From Anaeroplasmataceae bacterium (GTDB lineage Bacteria > Bacillota_I > Bacilli_A > Acholeplasmatales > Anaeroplasmataceae), in NCBI GenBank assembly GCA_029051735.1, contig JAIDKZ010000157.1, forward strand, positions 1 through 40,083: a DNA stretch of 40,083 nt. The letters are read 5' to 3'. The notes below the pieces were generated by a model that was not told the origin of the DNA, searched no databases, and saw only the letters and a program-made list of their open reading frames with translations. Every line of letters begins with the position of its first letter. Position 1 is the first letter of the stretch. A program made the position numbers and the translations under genes. Below are positions 23,587 through 31,868 of the stretch, piece by piece.

Positions 23587-23971
23587 TTAAATATTGAATG
23601 ATTCCCTTTCTTTTAATTATTCCTATATACATTCCCCGATCATCAATCATTGGAATAAAATTTTGTTCATATAGTAACTTTATAACATCTCTAATAGAAC
23701 TACTAATATCTAGCGCTTTATAAGGTCGATATTTCTCTATTAAATCTACAGTTTGAGATTCAGCAATCTCTAAATCAAAGTTACAATTATTTTTAATGTA
23801 TCTCAAAATATCTCCTTCAGAAAGTGTTGTAACATAATGTCCTTCCTTATCTATTAAAGGTACTACTGTAAATTTATGATAATCGTATTTTTCTAATGCT
23901 TGTCTTATCGTAGCATGAGAATCTAAGAAAAAGGTCTTCTCCTTTGGAGTTAATAATGTTATGATGTTCAT
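23564..23971 (-). CDS. Paired CBS-domain protein
   Basis: 135 aa composed of two CBS domains (about residues 5-60 and 75-130) with IRQALEKYDYHKFTVVPLID and IRDVIKLLYEQNFIPMIDD; a Bateman module that usually senses adenine nucleotides or similar ligands. No catalytic domain attached. First gene of a four-gene operon. RBS AGAAAGGA. Confidence 0.86.
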   Translation of the reverse strand: MNIITLLTPKEKTFFLDSHATIRQALEKYDYHKFTVVPLIDKEGHYVTTLSEGDILRYIKNNCNFDLEIAESQTVDLIEKYRPYKALDISSSIRDVIKLLYEQNFIPMIDDRGMYIGIIKRKGIIQYLNEKIKKL

Positions 23972-24002
23972 ATTAAAAATCCTTTCTTAAATTTATATTT
24001 TT

Positions 24003-24011
24003 ATTATAACA
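24003..24011 (-). promoter_or_regulatory. Extended -10 of the CBS operon
   Basis: TGTTATAAT on the minus strand; there is no good -35 at 16-18 nt, so the extended -10 would carry recognition. It lies 32 nt upstream of the CBS start codon. Confidence 0.48.
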
Positions 24012-24080
24012 TAAAAATTTTGTAAATTAATGGATTTTTCTTACATAATTTCACATTTTTATACATTTAAAAATAAAACA

Positions 24081-24108
24081 AAAAGCCAACCAATATGGTT
24101 GACCTTTT
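24081..24108 (-). terminator. Terminator after rplS
   Basis: Stem of about 12 bp with two G-T pairs around a 5-nt loop, followed on the minus strand by a T-run (GCTTTTTGTTTTATTTTT). Ends the rplS transcript. Confidence 0.78.
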
Positions 24109-24110
24109 GA

Positions 24111-24467
24111 TTATCGACGTTCCTTAATACGAGCAGCCTTTGCTGATAAGTTACGAATATAGAATAGTCTAGCACGACGTACTTTACCTTTTCTTGTAAC
24201 TTCAATATGGTCGATGTTAGGTGAATGAACAGGGAATGTACGTTCAACACCAATTCCGTATGACATTTTTCTTACAGTGAATGTTTCACCAATGCCAGTA
24301 CCTTGACGCTTAATAACTAAACCTTCGAAAACCTGAATACGATGTGTATCCCCTTCGATGATTTTAACAAATACCTTAACAGAATCTCCAGCACGGAAAC
24401 TAGGTCTATCCTGTAAATATTGAGCTGTAATTTCTCTAATTAAGTCTTGTCCTTTTGCGTTTGCCAT
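24111..24467 (-). CDS. rplS: Ribosomal protein L19
   Basis: Component of the 50S subunit near the 30S interface. Signature sequence [32 protein letters not shown], then [62 protein letters not shown]. 118 aa is normal. Start is the ATG at 24467 with AAGGAG 9 nt ahead; a TTG at 24491 is in frame but has no ribosome site. Here it has its own promoter and terminator, without trmD/rimM neighbours. Confidence 0.97.
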   Translation of the reverse strand: MANAKGQDLIREITAQYLQDRPSFRAGDSVKVFVKIIEGDTHRIQVFEGLVIKRQGTGIGETFTVRKMSYGIGVERTFPVHSPNIDHIEVTRKGKVRRARLFYIRNLSAKAARIKERR

Positions 24468-24554
24468 AATTCTCAACTCCTTATCTACCAAAGCTCATAG
24501 CCAAATCATCCCATGTTGCCAGCGGAGCAATGTGCTTTACTGTCCATAAACAGC
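24468..24554 (-). ncRNA. Structured leader of rplS, likely the L19 leader
   Basis: About 87 nt between the predicted start site and the ATG. Possible helices: CTGT-TTATGG-ACAG; an enclosing helix AAAGC...GCTTT containing TTGC...GCAA; also CATAG...CTATG. L19 leader RNAs are known in low-GC Gram-positive rplS mRNAs and give autoregulation. I recognised it from position and foldability, not from a covariance match. Confidence 0.5.
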
Positions 24555-24560
24555 TCTATG

Positions 24561-24589
24561 ATTTTATCATAAACCCAATTAAATTGCAA
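24561..24589 (-). promoter_or_regulatory. Promoter of rplS
   Basis: TTGCAA (complement 24584-24589), 17-nt spacer, TAAAAT (complement 24561-24566). Located 94 nt before the rplS start codon. Confidence 0.75.
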
Positions 24590-24892
24590 CTATTTTTTTG
24601 TTTTTGTAGAACGACTTTTATATAATTGTTCATAAACTTTAAAGCATTCTTCTATGATTTGTTCATCTTCTTCTAAAATCAATTCAGCAATATCTTCTGA
24701 CTGCACAATTCTAAAAACTAAAACATCTTCTGGCAAAACATCTTCTGCAATTGGATGAAGAATAGAAAACAGTTCTTCTTCTAAATTAATTAAAGCAACT
24801 TGTTCAAATTGAAATACTTCATGATTCTGCCCTTCTATGCTAAGAATCTCATGATTATTTTCATCTAATATTTTCTGAATAATATTTTTCAT
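24590..24892 (-). CDS. DUF1292-family small acidic protein
   Basis: 100-aa acidic protein with the DUF1292 pattern: beta-strand start EILSIEGQNHEVFQFEQVALINLE and AEDVLPEDVLVFRIV, then an acidic ILEEDEQIIEECFKVYEQL and a basic tail (SRSTKTKK). B. subtilis YrzB is a member; function unknown. GAGGGTTAAG precedes the ATG. Directly downstream of the GH28 gene (1-nt gap) and therefore cotranscribed with it. Confidence 0.8.
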   Translation of the reverse strand: MKNIIQKILDENNHEILSIEGQNHEVFQFEQVALINLEEELFSILHPIAEDVLPEDVLVFRIVQSEDIAELILEEDEQIIEECFKVYEQLYKSRSTKTKK

Positions 24893-24893
24893 C

Positions 24894-26291
24894 TTAACCC
24901 TCTAATATTTCATCAATGAAACTTTCTTTTTTTCCATTGATGGTAAGATGAACATCCTTAAAATGAATATCCTTACAATCAGATAAATCTATCCCATTAT
25001 CAGATACAATATGTACATTTTCAAAATGCAAATTGTGAATTGGCAATGCCTGTAAACCATTAATTTTAATTGCAGTTTTTGCATGATTACAATAAATATT
25101 TTCTAACGTAATATCTTTAAATTCAGGAATATCCTCTTTTAATGTACTTTGCATCTCATCTGTAGCGGTAGTCTCTAAGTTTTTCAAAACATATCCCATG
25201 GTAAAAATAATAGCCTCTTCTATTATATTTTCCATTGCAATATTTCTAATTAAAATATCCTTGACAACTCCACCACGACCAATAGCAGATTTGAAACGAA
25301 TTCCAATATCAGTACCTATAAATGTGCAATCCTCTACAATCAAATTTTCAACACCTCGGCTCATTTCACTTCCCACTACAAAACCGCCATGCGCATCAAA
25401 AACCTTACAATTGTGAATCCATACATTCTTACAAGGGCCTATTAGTTTTCTTGCCTCTTTATTCTTTCCAGATTTTATACAAATTCCATCATCACCAACT
25501 TCAAAAGTAGTTCCAACAATTTCACAGTTTTGGCAAGATTCTAAATCAATCCCATCTCCATTTTGAGCAGAAAATTTATTTCGAACCTTTGCGTTTTTCA
25601 CTGTAACATTTGTACAAAACCAAGGATGAATATTCCATGCTGGAGAATTTTGTAAAGTGACTTCTTCAATTAAAACTTGATTACATTTTTTTAATGAAAC
25701 TAATACAGGTCGATATAAATCATAATACTTAGAAGCTAATTGTAATGCATTAGGATCTTCATAATTAGGCTCTCCATTTAATATTCCTTCATAAACTGTT
25801 TGGGTAGGACACCATATTCCACCTTCATTTGTTTCTATAAAATATGAACTTTTTTTCATACAACGCTCAAATTCTTTAGAAGTTAATTTAAATTTTTTAA
25901 TTCCTCTCCATAAGGCTCCATTGCCATCTATAACGCCTTTTCCAGTTATGGCAATGTTGACCTGGCTATCTGCTGAGATAGGAGAAACTGCTCTAATTCT
26001 TTTTTGTCCTTCATAGTCTGTCCAAATCAGTGGGTATTCTTCTTTAGATTTTAAAAATTGTAAGAATGCATTATCACTTAAATGTAAATTTACATTACTT
26101 TTTAATTGTATTGGTCCAGTTAAGAAATATCCATTTGGAATCAATACAATACCACCACCAGAATTGCTGCAAGTATCTATAGCATTTTGAATAGCAGACT
26201 TATTATTAAAATCTAAATTACTTTTTGCTCCAAAGTCTAAAATATTAAAAATCTTTTCACGAAAAAAAGGAACTTCTACATTAAAATTCAT
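24894..26291 (-). CDS. Glycoside hydrolase family 28 (polygalacturonase-like), cytoplasmic
   Basis: 465-aa right-handed parallel beta-helix enzyme that hydrolyses galacturonan or rhamnogalacturonan oligosaccharides. Family motifs: NILDFGAKSNLDFNN at the N-terminus, NGDGIDLESC (about residue 217), VGDDGICIKSG (catalytic Asp pair), AHGGFVVGSEMSRGV (His) and GIRFKSAIGRGG (RxK). No signal peptide, so it probably acts on imported oligogalacturonides. Start: the ATG at 26291 with GAGGTGAT upstream; the GTG at 26300 lies inside that ribosome site. Followed by the DUF1292 gene. Confidence 0.93.
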   Translation of the reverse strand: MNFNVEVPFFREKIFNILDFGAKSNLDFNNKSAIQNAIDTCSNSGGGIVLIPNGYFLTGPIQLKSNVNLHLSDNAFLQFLKSKEEYPLIWTDYEGQKRIRAVSPISADSQVNIAITGKGVIDGNGALWRGIKKFKLTSKEFERCMKKSSYFIETNEGGIWCPTQTVYEGILNGEPNYEDPNALQLASKYYDLYRPVLVSLKKCNQVLIEEVTLQNSPAWNIHPWFCTNVTVKNAKVRNKFSAQNGDGIDLESCQNCEIVGTTFEVGDDGICIKSGKNKEARKLIGPCKNVWIHNCKVFDAHGGFVVGSEMSRGVENLIVEDCTFIGTDIGIRFKSAIGRGGVVKDILIRNIAMENIIEEAIIFTMGYVLKNLETTATDEMQSTLKEDIPEFKDITLENIYCNHAKTAIKINGLQALPIHNLHFENVHIVSDNGIDLSDCKDIHFKDVHLTINGKKESFIDEILEG

Positions 26292-26314
26292 TTGTATCAC
26301 CTCATTATAAAATA

Positions 26315-26343
26315 ATTATACAATAGAAAAATAGGATGGTCAA
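26315..26343 (-). promoter_or_regulatory. Promoter of the GH28 operon
   Basis: TTGACC (complement 26338-26343), 17-nt spacer, TATAAT (complement 26315-26320). Its -35 and spacer lie inside the terminator of the upstream gene. Confidence 0.8.
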
Positions 26344-26358
26344 TAAAGACACATCCTA
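26332..26358 (-). terminator. Terminator of Wzz-like gene
   Basis: 7-bp stem (26332-26338 with 26352-26358) with an inner 3-bp GTC/GAC stem, followed by TTTTTC on the minus strand. Confidence 0.76.
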
Positions 26359-26365
26359 CATTGAT

Positions 26366-27688
26366 TTATTCTTTTGTTTCCTCTAATGGCATTTCTAAAA
26401 TTTGATTATTTTCTTTTCTCTTGCTTTTTAAATATTTAGGCATATCAATTACTAAATTAACACAACAACCTAAAATAAAGCCTAGAATTAAGAATGCAAC
26501 AACTCCAAGTAATGGATTGATACCACCATTTTCCACAATATGAGAACCATAAGAGTATACTACATAAGAATTCTTATCATAAATATCTTTAGAAAATAAA
26601 TCATAAGTATCTGTAAATTTCTTTAAATTTTCATAATGCTTTGTTAAATCAGCATCAAAATTTGAAACTTTTGTATCATAATCAGCAACTTGAGAATGAT
26701 CTGTATATTTGTTATAAACATTTTCTATTTGATACTTTATCTCTGCATTTCTAAGAGTAAGTGTAGTAATTTCATCAAACAAAGATTTTAATGCTGTATC
26801 CATAACAATACCACTTGTATTTTGAGAATAAAAAGCTTGAATTTGTTTTTCTAAAGCATTTATTTTTTCTTTATTCAAATCACTTTCACGTTCTAATTCA
26901 TCTTTTTTTCTTTCTATCTCATATAAATAATTACTATCCAGTTTTATGTAACCATTCATTTCTACTTCAGTTTTCATTGAGGATAAAGATTTATTTTTAG
27001 AAAAATATGCTTCAATTTCTAATTTTGCATTATTTAAAGTTAAATCATTTCCATCTAATACAATTGAATAACCGTTTGTATACTTATCTATTAAATAGTC
27101 ATAGCCATTTAAAAGTAACTCACGTTGTGAATTTAAGCTTTGAATTTCTGATAAATAATCACCTGCAGTAGAAGCTTGTCTAAGATTATAATAATAATCA
27201 ATTTTACTTGAAGTTTCTAATACATAATCTATAGGAAGGTTAGCTACAGTCTGTAAAAATTTAGAGGCTTGTTTGTCAGAAGAAAAATATTTTTTTAACA
27301 CTTTGATTGTATACTTACCAGTACGAACGGTTTGATTGTTTTCTACAATCTCTTTTTCAGAAATCTGTATATCATTTTTAGTAACCATTTTTTCTGTGTC
27401 TATACTTGAAAAATCTTCACTTTTTTGTTTAGCCTTAGCTAAATTTTCATATGAAACAAATTCTGAATAAATAACTTCTTTGCCATCTGGAAAAATCTTT
27501 TCCTCATAATTTGGGAATCTAAGTTCAAATTCCATTTGATAAATCTGTTTCCCTGGATTATATATGGCAACTAACAAGATAACACCCAAAAGCATAACTA
27601 CTACAGATATGCCTAACAATAACCACTTCTTTATAAATGCTACATGAATTATTTCACCTAGTGAAATTCCCTCTTCTTTTTCTTCCAT
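26366..27688 (-). CDS. Wzz/Wza-co-polymerase-like membrane protein
   Basis: 440 aa with one transmembrane helix near residues 20-43 (WLLLGISVVVMLLGVILLVAIY) and one near 395-418 (LLGVVAFLILGFILGCCVNLVI), and a large extracellular region between with a coiled-coil stretch (about 255-285: ERKKDELERESDLNKEKINALEKQI). This is the topology of polysaccharide co-polymerases (Wzz, CapA). No Walker or BY-kinase domain is fused, and no polysaccharide genes flank it. AGGAGG 5 nt before the ATG. Function inferred from architecture only. Confidence 0.7.
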   Translation of the reverse strand: MEEKEEGISLGEIIHVAFIKKWLLLGISVVVMLLGVILLVAIYNPGKQIYQMEFELRFPNYEEKIFPDGKEVIYSEFVSYENLAKAKQKSEDFSSIDTEKMVTKNDIQISEKEIVENNQTVRTGKYTIKVLKKYFSSDKQASKFLQTVANLPIDYVLETSSKIDYYYNLRQASTAGDYLSEIQSLNSQRELLLNGYDYLIDKYTNGYSIVLDGNDLTLNNAKLEIEAYFSKNKSLSSMKTEVEMNGYIKLDSNYLYEIERKKDELERESDLNKEKINALEKQIQAFYSQNTSGIVMDTALKSLFDEITTLTLRNAEIKYQIENVYNKYTDHSQVADYDTKVSNFDADLTKHYENLKKFTDTYDLFSKDIYDKNSYVVYSYGSHIVENGGINPLLGVVAFLILGFILGCCVNLVIDMPKYLKSKRKENNQILEMPLEETKE

Positions 27689-27719
27689 AAGGAACCTCCT
27701 GTAAATTAAGATATTTTTT

Positions 27720-27748
27720 ATTATACTTTATTTATATTGATAAGTCAA
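27720..27748 (-). promoter_or_regulatory. Promoter of Wzz-like gene
   Basis: TTGACT (complement 27743-27748), 17-nt spacer, TATAAT (complement 27720-27725). Immediately downstream of the dUTPase stop. Confidence 0.82.
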
Positions 27749-27754
27749 TATTTG

Positions 27755-28255
27755 TCACTTTGTAGTAGAACCAAATCCACCATTTCTTATAGTTTTTACA
27801 TCATCATCAAATGTTATACCAAATTCGACAAAAATGCCTTGCATAAAGCCCTCTCCCATTTTAATCTTTAATATTTTACCTTCATTGGAATCATTTGTAA
27901 TTTTAGCAAAAATATGTCCCTCATTATCAGAATAATAATAATCACTATCTATAATTCCTACTGTATTATTTAACTGCAAACGATATTTAAAACCAAGTCC
28001 ACTTCTAGGATATAGCTTTAAAACATAGTTTTCTTCCATCTGAACTCGTATTCCAGTTGGAATTTTTATAGTTTCACCTGGTTTTAATTCAATATCAAAA
28101 GGGGCAAAAAAATCATATCCTGCTGATCCAGAAGTTGCTCTTTTAGGCAAAAGAATTCTTTGATATATTTCTAAAGCATTTGCATACTCACATGCAGATA
28201 AATATGTCTCTTCACTTACTTTTTCAAATTTTGCAATTCTTTTAAATTCACTCAT
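27755..28255 (-). CDS. dUTPase-like nucleotidohydrolase
   Basis: 166 aa with the five trimeric-dUTPase motifs: SGSAGYDFFA, YPRSGLGFK, NNTVGIIDSDYYYSDNEG, GEGFMQGIFVEF and RNGGFGSTTK. Hydrolyses dUTP to dUMP, keeping uracil out of DNA and supplying dTMP synthesis. Motif 3 carries a small insertion (YYSDNE rather than the short YRGE), and the N-terminal 30 residues are unusual. Alone with its own promoter. Confidence 0.9.
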   Translation of the reverse strand: MSEFKRIAKFEKVSEETYLSACEYANALEIYQRILLPKRATSGSAGYDFFAPFDIELKPGETIKIPTGIRVQMEENYVLKLYPRSGLGFKYRLQLNNTVGIIDSDYYYSDNEGHIFAKITNDSNEGKILKIKMGEGFMQGIFVEFGITFDDDVKTIRNGGFGSTTK

Positions 28256-28290
28256 ATATCTTCCTACTTTTCATTTTTTTACTACATAAA

Positions 28291-28319
28291 ATTCTATCAA
28301 ATAATATACTAAATTGCAA
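28291..28319 (-). promoter_or_regulatory. Promoter of dUTPase gene
   Basis: TTGCAA (complement 28314-28319), 17-nt spacer, TAGAAT (complement 28291-28296), directly after the pgi terminator. Confidence 0.72.
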
Positions 28320-28322
28320 ATA

Positions 28323-28344
28323 AAAAGTGGATCTCTCCACTTTT
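28323..28344 (-). terminator. Terminator after pgi
   Basis: 9-bp stem (28323-28331 with 28336-28344), 4-nt loop, then TTATTTGC on the minus strand; close to the stop at 28348. Confidence 0.8.
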
Positions 28345-28347
28345 ATT

Positions 28348-29682
28348 TTATTTGTTTAATTTAGATTCTAATGTCTTTCTTAGTTCCTCATATCCAGGTT
28401 TTCCTAGTAATGCAAACATGTTCTTTTTATAAGCCTCAACTCCAGGTTGATTAAATGGATTCACACCTAATGTATAAGCAGATACTCCACAAGCAAGTTC
28501 AAAGAAGTAAACCAAATAACCAAAACTATAAGCAGATACATTTGGAATGTTTAAACATAAATTAGGAACTCCTCCATCAACATGAGCAATCATTGTTCCT
28601 TTCATTGCCATTTTATTTACATAATCCATCGTTTTACCAGATAAGAAGTTTAATCCATCCAAATTGTCTTTATCTTTTTCAATTGTGATATTTTCAATTG
28701 GCTCTTCTACATTTAAAACTGTTTCAAATATAGTTCTTTCTCCTTCTTGTATCATTTGCCCAAGAGAATGTAAATCTGTTGAAAAAGAAGCTGAAGTAAT
28801 CCAAATTCCTTTTCCATCTTTCCCTTCAGATTCACCATAAAGTTGTTTCCACCATTCAGCAAAGTAATGTAATCTAGGCTCATAATTCACAAGCATTTCT
28901 AATTTTTTTCCTTTGCGATAAAGCAAATTACGAACTAATGCATAAAGTAAAGCATCATTTTTTTCTACTTCTTCTTCCTTATAAAAATAATAAGCATCTT
29001 TTGCACCTAAAAGCATTTGATCAATATCTATCCCTGCTGCAGCAATAGGAAGCAAGCCAACTGGTGTTAGGACGGAAAATCTTCCTCCAACATCATCAGG
29101 CACAATAAATGTTTCATATCCTTCTGCATTAGATAAAGTTTTTAAAGCACCTCTTGCCTTATCTGTAGTAGCATAGATACGTTCTTTTGCCTCATTTTTG
29201 CCATAACGTTTTTCCATATATTCTTTAAAAATTCGAAAAGCAATTGCAGGCTCTGTAGTCGTTCCAGATTTTGATATGACATTGATTGAAAAATCTTTAT
29301 CCTTTAAATAATCAAGTAACTCTGATACATAAGTTGAAGAAATATGATTCCCTACAAAGATAACCTCAACTCCAGAATGATTAAAATATTTTTTTAACAT
29401 CTCTATGGCAGCTCTTGCACCCAAATAAGAACCACCAATTCCAATAGCTAATAAAACAGAAGATTGCTTTCTAATTTTATTTGCAGCATTTTTAATACGC
29501 TCTACTTCATCTTTGTCATATTCAACAGGTAAATCTAGCCATCCTAAATAATCATTTCCTGCTCCCTGCTTTGATCTTAAAACCTCATGAGCATGGATAA
29601 TTTCTTTCTTTAATTCTTCAAACTCTTTTTGTTCAAAGAAAGGCTTTGCTAAAGAAATATCCAAATTTAAATATTTTTTCAT
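28348..29682 (-). CDS. pgi: Glucose-6-phosphate isomerase
   Basis: Glycolytic/gluconeogenic enzyme interconverting glucose-6-P and fructose-6-P. Signatures: [75 protein letters not shown] and [17 protein letters not shown]. 444 aa, the compact Firmicute form. TAGGAGGAAACGTATG gives the start. Monocistronic with an extended -10 promoter and terminator. Confidence 0.97.
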   Translation of the reverse strand: MKKYLNLDISLAKPFFEQKEFEELKKEIIHAHEVLRSKQGAGNDYLGWLDLPVEYDKDEVERIKNAANKIRKQSSVLLAIGIGGSYLGARAAIEMLKKYFNHSGVEVIFVGNHISSTYVSELLDYLKDKDFSINVISKSGTTTEPAIAFRIFKEYMEKRYGKNEAKERIYATTDKARGALKTLSNAEGYETFIVPDDVGGRFSVLTPVGLLPIAAAGIDIDQMLLGAKDAYYFYKEEEVEKNDALLYALVRNLLYRKGKKLEMLVNYEPRLHYFAEWWKQLYGESEGKDGKGIWITSASFSTDLHSLGQMIQEGERTIFETVLNVEEPIENITIEKDKDNLDGLNFLSGKTMDYVNKMAMKGTMIAHVDGGVPNLCLNIPNVSAYSFGYLVYFFELACGVSAYTLGVNPFNQPGVEAYKKNMFALLGKPGYEELRKTLESKLNK

Positions 29683-29710
29683 ACGTTTCCTCCTAGTACT
29701 CTTTATACTA

Positions 29711-29739
29711 ATTATAACACTTGAAATATAACTTTACAA
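29711..29739 (-). promoter_or_regulatory. Promoter of pgi
   Basis: TTGTAA (complement 29734-29739), 17-nt spacer, extended -10 TGTTATAAT (TATAAT complement 29711-29716). Confidence 0.78.
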
Positions 29740-29749
29740 GCAAAAGAAA

Positions 29750-29766
29750 AGAGGCATTACACCTCT
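29750..29766 (-). terminator. Terminator after yuiD
   Basis: 5-bp AGAGG/CCTCT stem (29750-29754 with 29762-29766), extended by one G-T pair, followed on the minus strand by TTTCTTTTGC. Short, but abuts the stop at 29768. Confidence 0.6.
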
Positions 29767-29767
29767 A

Positions 29768-30298
29768 TCAAATAAGATTTACAAATATAAAATAACCACA
29801 TAAACCAATTACAAATCCAAATAATATTCCACCAAATACCTCTAAACCTTTATGGCCAAGCATTTCTTTTAAAGTTCCTTTTTTCCCAAAACCTAACTCT
29901 TCTTTTTCTTCCATTGGTAAATCACTTGTCATATGATTCAATATTTTCGCATGTTTAGATGCTTCTAGTCGTACTCCCATTGCATCATGAATGATAATAA
30001 TGGAAAAAATTACTGAAACTGTAAAAGACCAATCTAATTTTCCATGTAAATCATGCATTTGAAATAAAAACAAAGATGTCACTAAAGTAATACAAAGCGC
30101 TGAATGTGAACTTGGAAATCCTCCTGTAGTATACAAATATCTATAATTCATTTTCTTTTCTTTAATTGAAAAAAAGATGAATTTAAATAATTGACAAAAG
30201 AGGAGTGAAAAAAGACAAATGAATATAATTTGAAAGACTCTAGAATTTACTAATTTAAGTAATTCTTCAACCCCAAATTCATTCTCTAAAAAAATCAT
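29768..30298 (-). CDS. yuiD: Divergent PAP2-family membrane protein (YuiD)
   Basis: 176-aa membrane protein of the DUF212/YuiD family, distantly related to PAP2 phosphatases. Conserved GGFPSSHSALCITLVT (the phosphatase-like SGH-type segment) and IIIIHDAMGVRLEASKHAKILN are visible, with four to five hydrophobic helices. Substrate unknown; a lipid or isoprenoid phosphate is plausible. Overlaps the nfu gene by 4 nt. Third gene of yutD-nfu-yuiD. Confidence 0.88.
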   Translation of the reverse strand: MIFLENEFGVEELLKLVNSRVFQIIFICLFSLLFCQLFKFIFFSIKEKKMNYRYLYTTGGFPSSHSALCITLVTSLFLFQMHDLHGKLDWSFTVSVIFSIIIIHDAMGVRLEASKHAKILNHMTSDLPMEEKEELGFGKKGTLKEMLGHKGLEVFGGILFGFVIGLCGYFIFVNLI

Positions 30299-30549
30299 AC
30301 TACTTCTTCTCCTAATGCTAAATTTCGCACCTCTATTACCTCGGGTACATTTTCAACAAGTAAAGCTTCAATACCATCTTTTAAAGTTGAATCAAGTGCT
30401 CCACAATCCATGCAAGCTCCCAACATACGAATGTATACAATACCATCTTGAAATCCTATATATTCTAAATCGCCACCCTCTGAATTTAAATAAGGGCGGA
30501 TTTTTCCTAATATTTTTTTAATTTGTTCTTCTATATTTTTCGTTTCCAT
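30295..30549 (-). CDS. NifU-like iron-sulfur scaffold (Nfu/YutI)
   Basis: 84-aa NifU C-terminal-type domain that carries Fe-S clusters to apoproteins. The cluster-binding motif is CMDCG (in RMLGACMDCGALDSTLKDGIE), followed by the NVPEV turn. Single-domain form as in B. subtilis YutI. Located between yutD and yuiD, as in Bacillus-type order. Confidence 0.9.
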   Translation of the reverse strand: METKNIEEQIKKILGKIRPYLNSEGGDLEYIGFQDGIVYIRMLGACMDCGALDSTLKDGIEALLVENVPEVIEVRNLALGEEVV

Positions 30550-30554
30550 AATCT

Positions 30555-31178
30555 CTACTTCTTATTCTTCTTGTGATTTCTAAAATTTTTAAAATTATTA
30601 TTTCGATTCTGATTAGGCACAAAACCTGGGCTACTAGAAACATAGCTTTGGGTAGTTTGTGGTTTTTCTTGAGTTTTATTATTTATATCTTTACCATCTT
30701 GTTTTATTATATCCAATAAATCACTTGATAATTCTCCTTTGGGAATATCATTCATTTTAACTGGATCAATCAAAATATTAGGGACAACTGCAGGAGTTGT
30801 TTCTAATATTATATTCTCCTTATCAAAGGATTCTTTTGTAAGTGGGTGTATAATGAAACCATCTGTCTTTACAATACTTGGTTGATTCAATTCTTTTTGA
30901 TATTCATTATCAGATTGGATTCGTTTTAAAATATAATATGGGCATCCTATAGCACAAGACCCATCTAAATAATCTTCCATAAATCCAAAATAATTTTTAC
31001 TTTTAGGGTTAGTATCAAATCCCTTTAATCTTAATATTCCTGAACTTATATCTCCAACAATATAAATATATCGATCAAAGCACTCTTCTATATATTTTTC
31101 TTCAAATTCTTCCAATTTAAAAGCATCTCTATAATTACTCTCTAATTTATATCGACCTTTTCTACATTCTATTAGCAT
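30555..31178 (-). CDS. yutD: YutD-family protein (DUF1027)
   Basis: 207 aa. The first 110 residues carry the YutD domain: YIVGDISSGILRLKGF, the two-cysteine motif CAIGCPYYILKRI, and a family-typical aspartate-rich turn. The C-terminal 90 residues are low-complexity (Pro/Asn/Gln, then a basic NHKKNKK tail), much longer than the usual family tail. Function unknown. RBS GGTGG. Confidence 0.85.
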   Translation of the reverse strand: MLIECRKGRYKLESNYRDAFKLEEFEEKYIEECFDRYIYIVGDISSGILRLKGFDTNPKSKNYFGFMEDYLDGSCAIGCPYYILKRIQSDNEYQKELNQPSIVKTDGFIIHPLTKESFDKENIILETTPAVVPNILIDPVKMNDIPKGELSSDLLDIIKQDGKDINNKTQEKPQTTQSYVSSSPGFVPNQNRNNNFKNFRNHKKNKK

Positions 31179-31195
31179 AATACCACCTATAGGAT

Positions 31196-31223
31196 ATTAT
31201 ACCACAAGTTCTATATTTTACAA
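31196..31223 (-). promoter_or_regulatory. Promoter of the yutD-nfu-yuiD operon
   Basis: TTGTAA (complement 31218-31223), 16-nt spacer, extended -10 TGGTATAAT (TATAAT complement 31196-31201). Confidence 0.63.
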
Positions 31224-31229
31224 AAGATT

Positions 31230-31868
31230 TTATTTCAATATATCTCCTAAAAAATATGGAATATCATTATTCAATATTTCTAATGCAATAGGAATGCTTG
31301 TTTTAGCAACTATCATTTCAGTTTGAAAAGGAATTACACTTCTTATATTTAATGTAACATTTAAATTAATTTGTAAAATTGTTGTATTTAATCCATAGCT
31401 TTCTACTGTTTTTTCTATTTCAACTTCTTGATGCCCAATAACTTCTAAATGAATTGGAACCTTAATACCGTTGGCTAAAAAATAGTTTCTACCAAAAAAA
31501 TAACCAAGCGGTAATTCAATACTTTTGAATTTTTCCCCTTGATTAATTGTATCAATGCATCCAGCGACATATCTTGAAATATTGTTTCTTAAATAATTTA
31601 TTGTTTTGACATCTAAATAAGCATAACTCACTTTTCCATTTGTATCATAAGTCTCATTCAAAATATCTCTACCATTTAATAATTCAATTACGCCTTCTCC
31701 TACTCCATGGTCAACAACTTCATTTGCATAACTAATGATTAAAGATTCTGTATACGCTTTAACTGCTGATGAAAAATAATTTACAGAAATCTTAGAAATG
31801 AAATATATCAAAAATGCTAATATAAAAAGTAAACTAAACTTCCTTACGTATTTTTTTAAACGCTTCAT
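31230..31868 (-). CDS. yunB: Sporulation protein YunB
   Basis: 212 aa: a short basic N-terminus, one transmembrane helix (LLFILAFLIYFIS), then a domain with SYANEVVDHGVGEG, VSYAYLDVKTINYL and a beta-rich C-terminus RSVIPFQTEMIVAKTSIPIA, all family features. B. subtilis yunB is required for efficient sporulation. It overlaps yunC by 35 nt in a different frame, so the two are translationally coupled. No convincing terminator after it. Confidence 0.9.
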   Translation of the reverse strand: MKRLKKYVRKFSLLFILAFLIYFISKISVNYFSSAVKAYTESLIISYANEVVDHGVGEGVIELLNGRDILNETYDTNGKVSYAYLDVKTINYLRNNISRYVAGCIDTINQGEKFKSIELPLGYFFGRNYFLANGIKVPIHLEVIGHQEVEIEKTVESYGLNTTILQINLNVTLNIRSVIPFQTEMIVAKTSIPIALEILNNDIPYFLGDILK

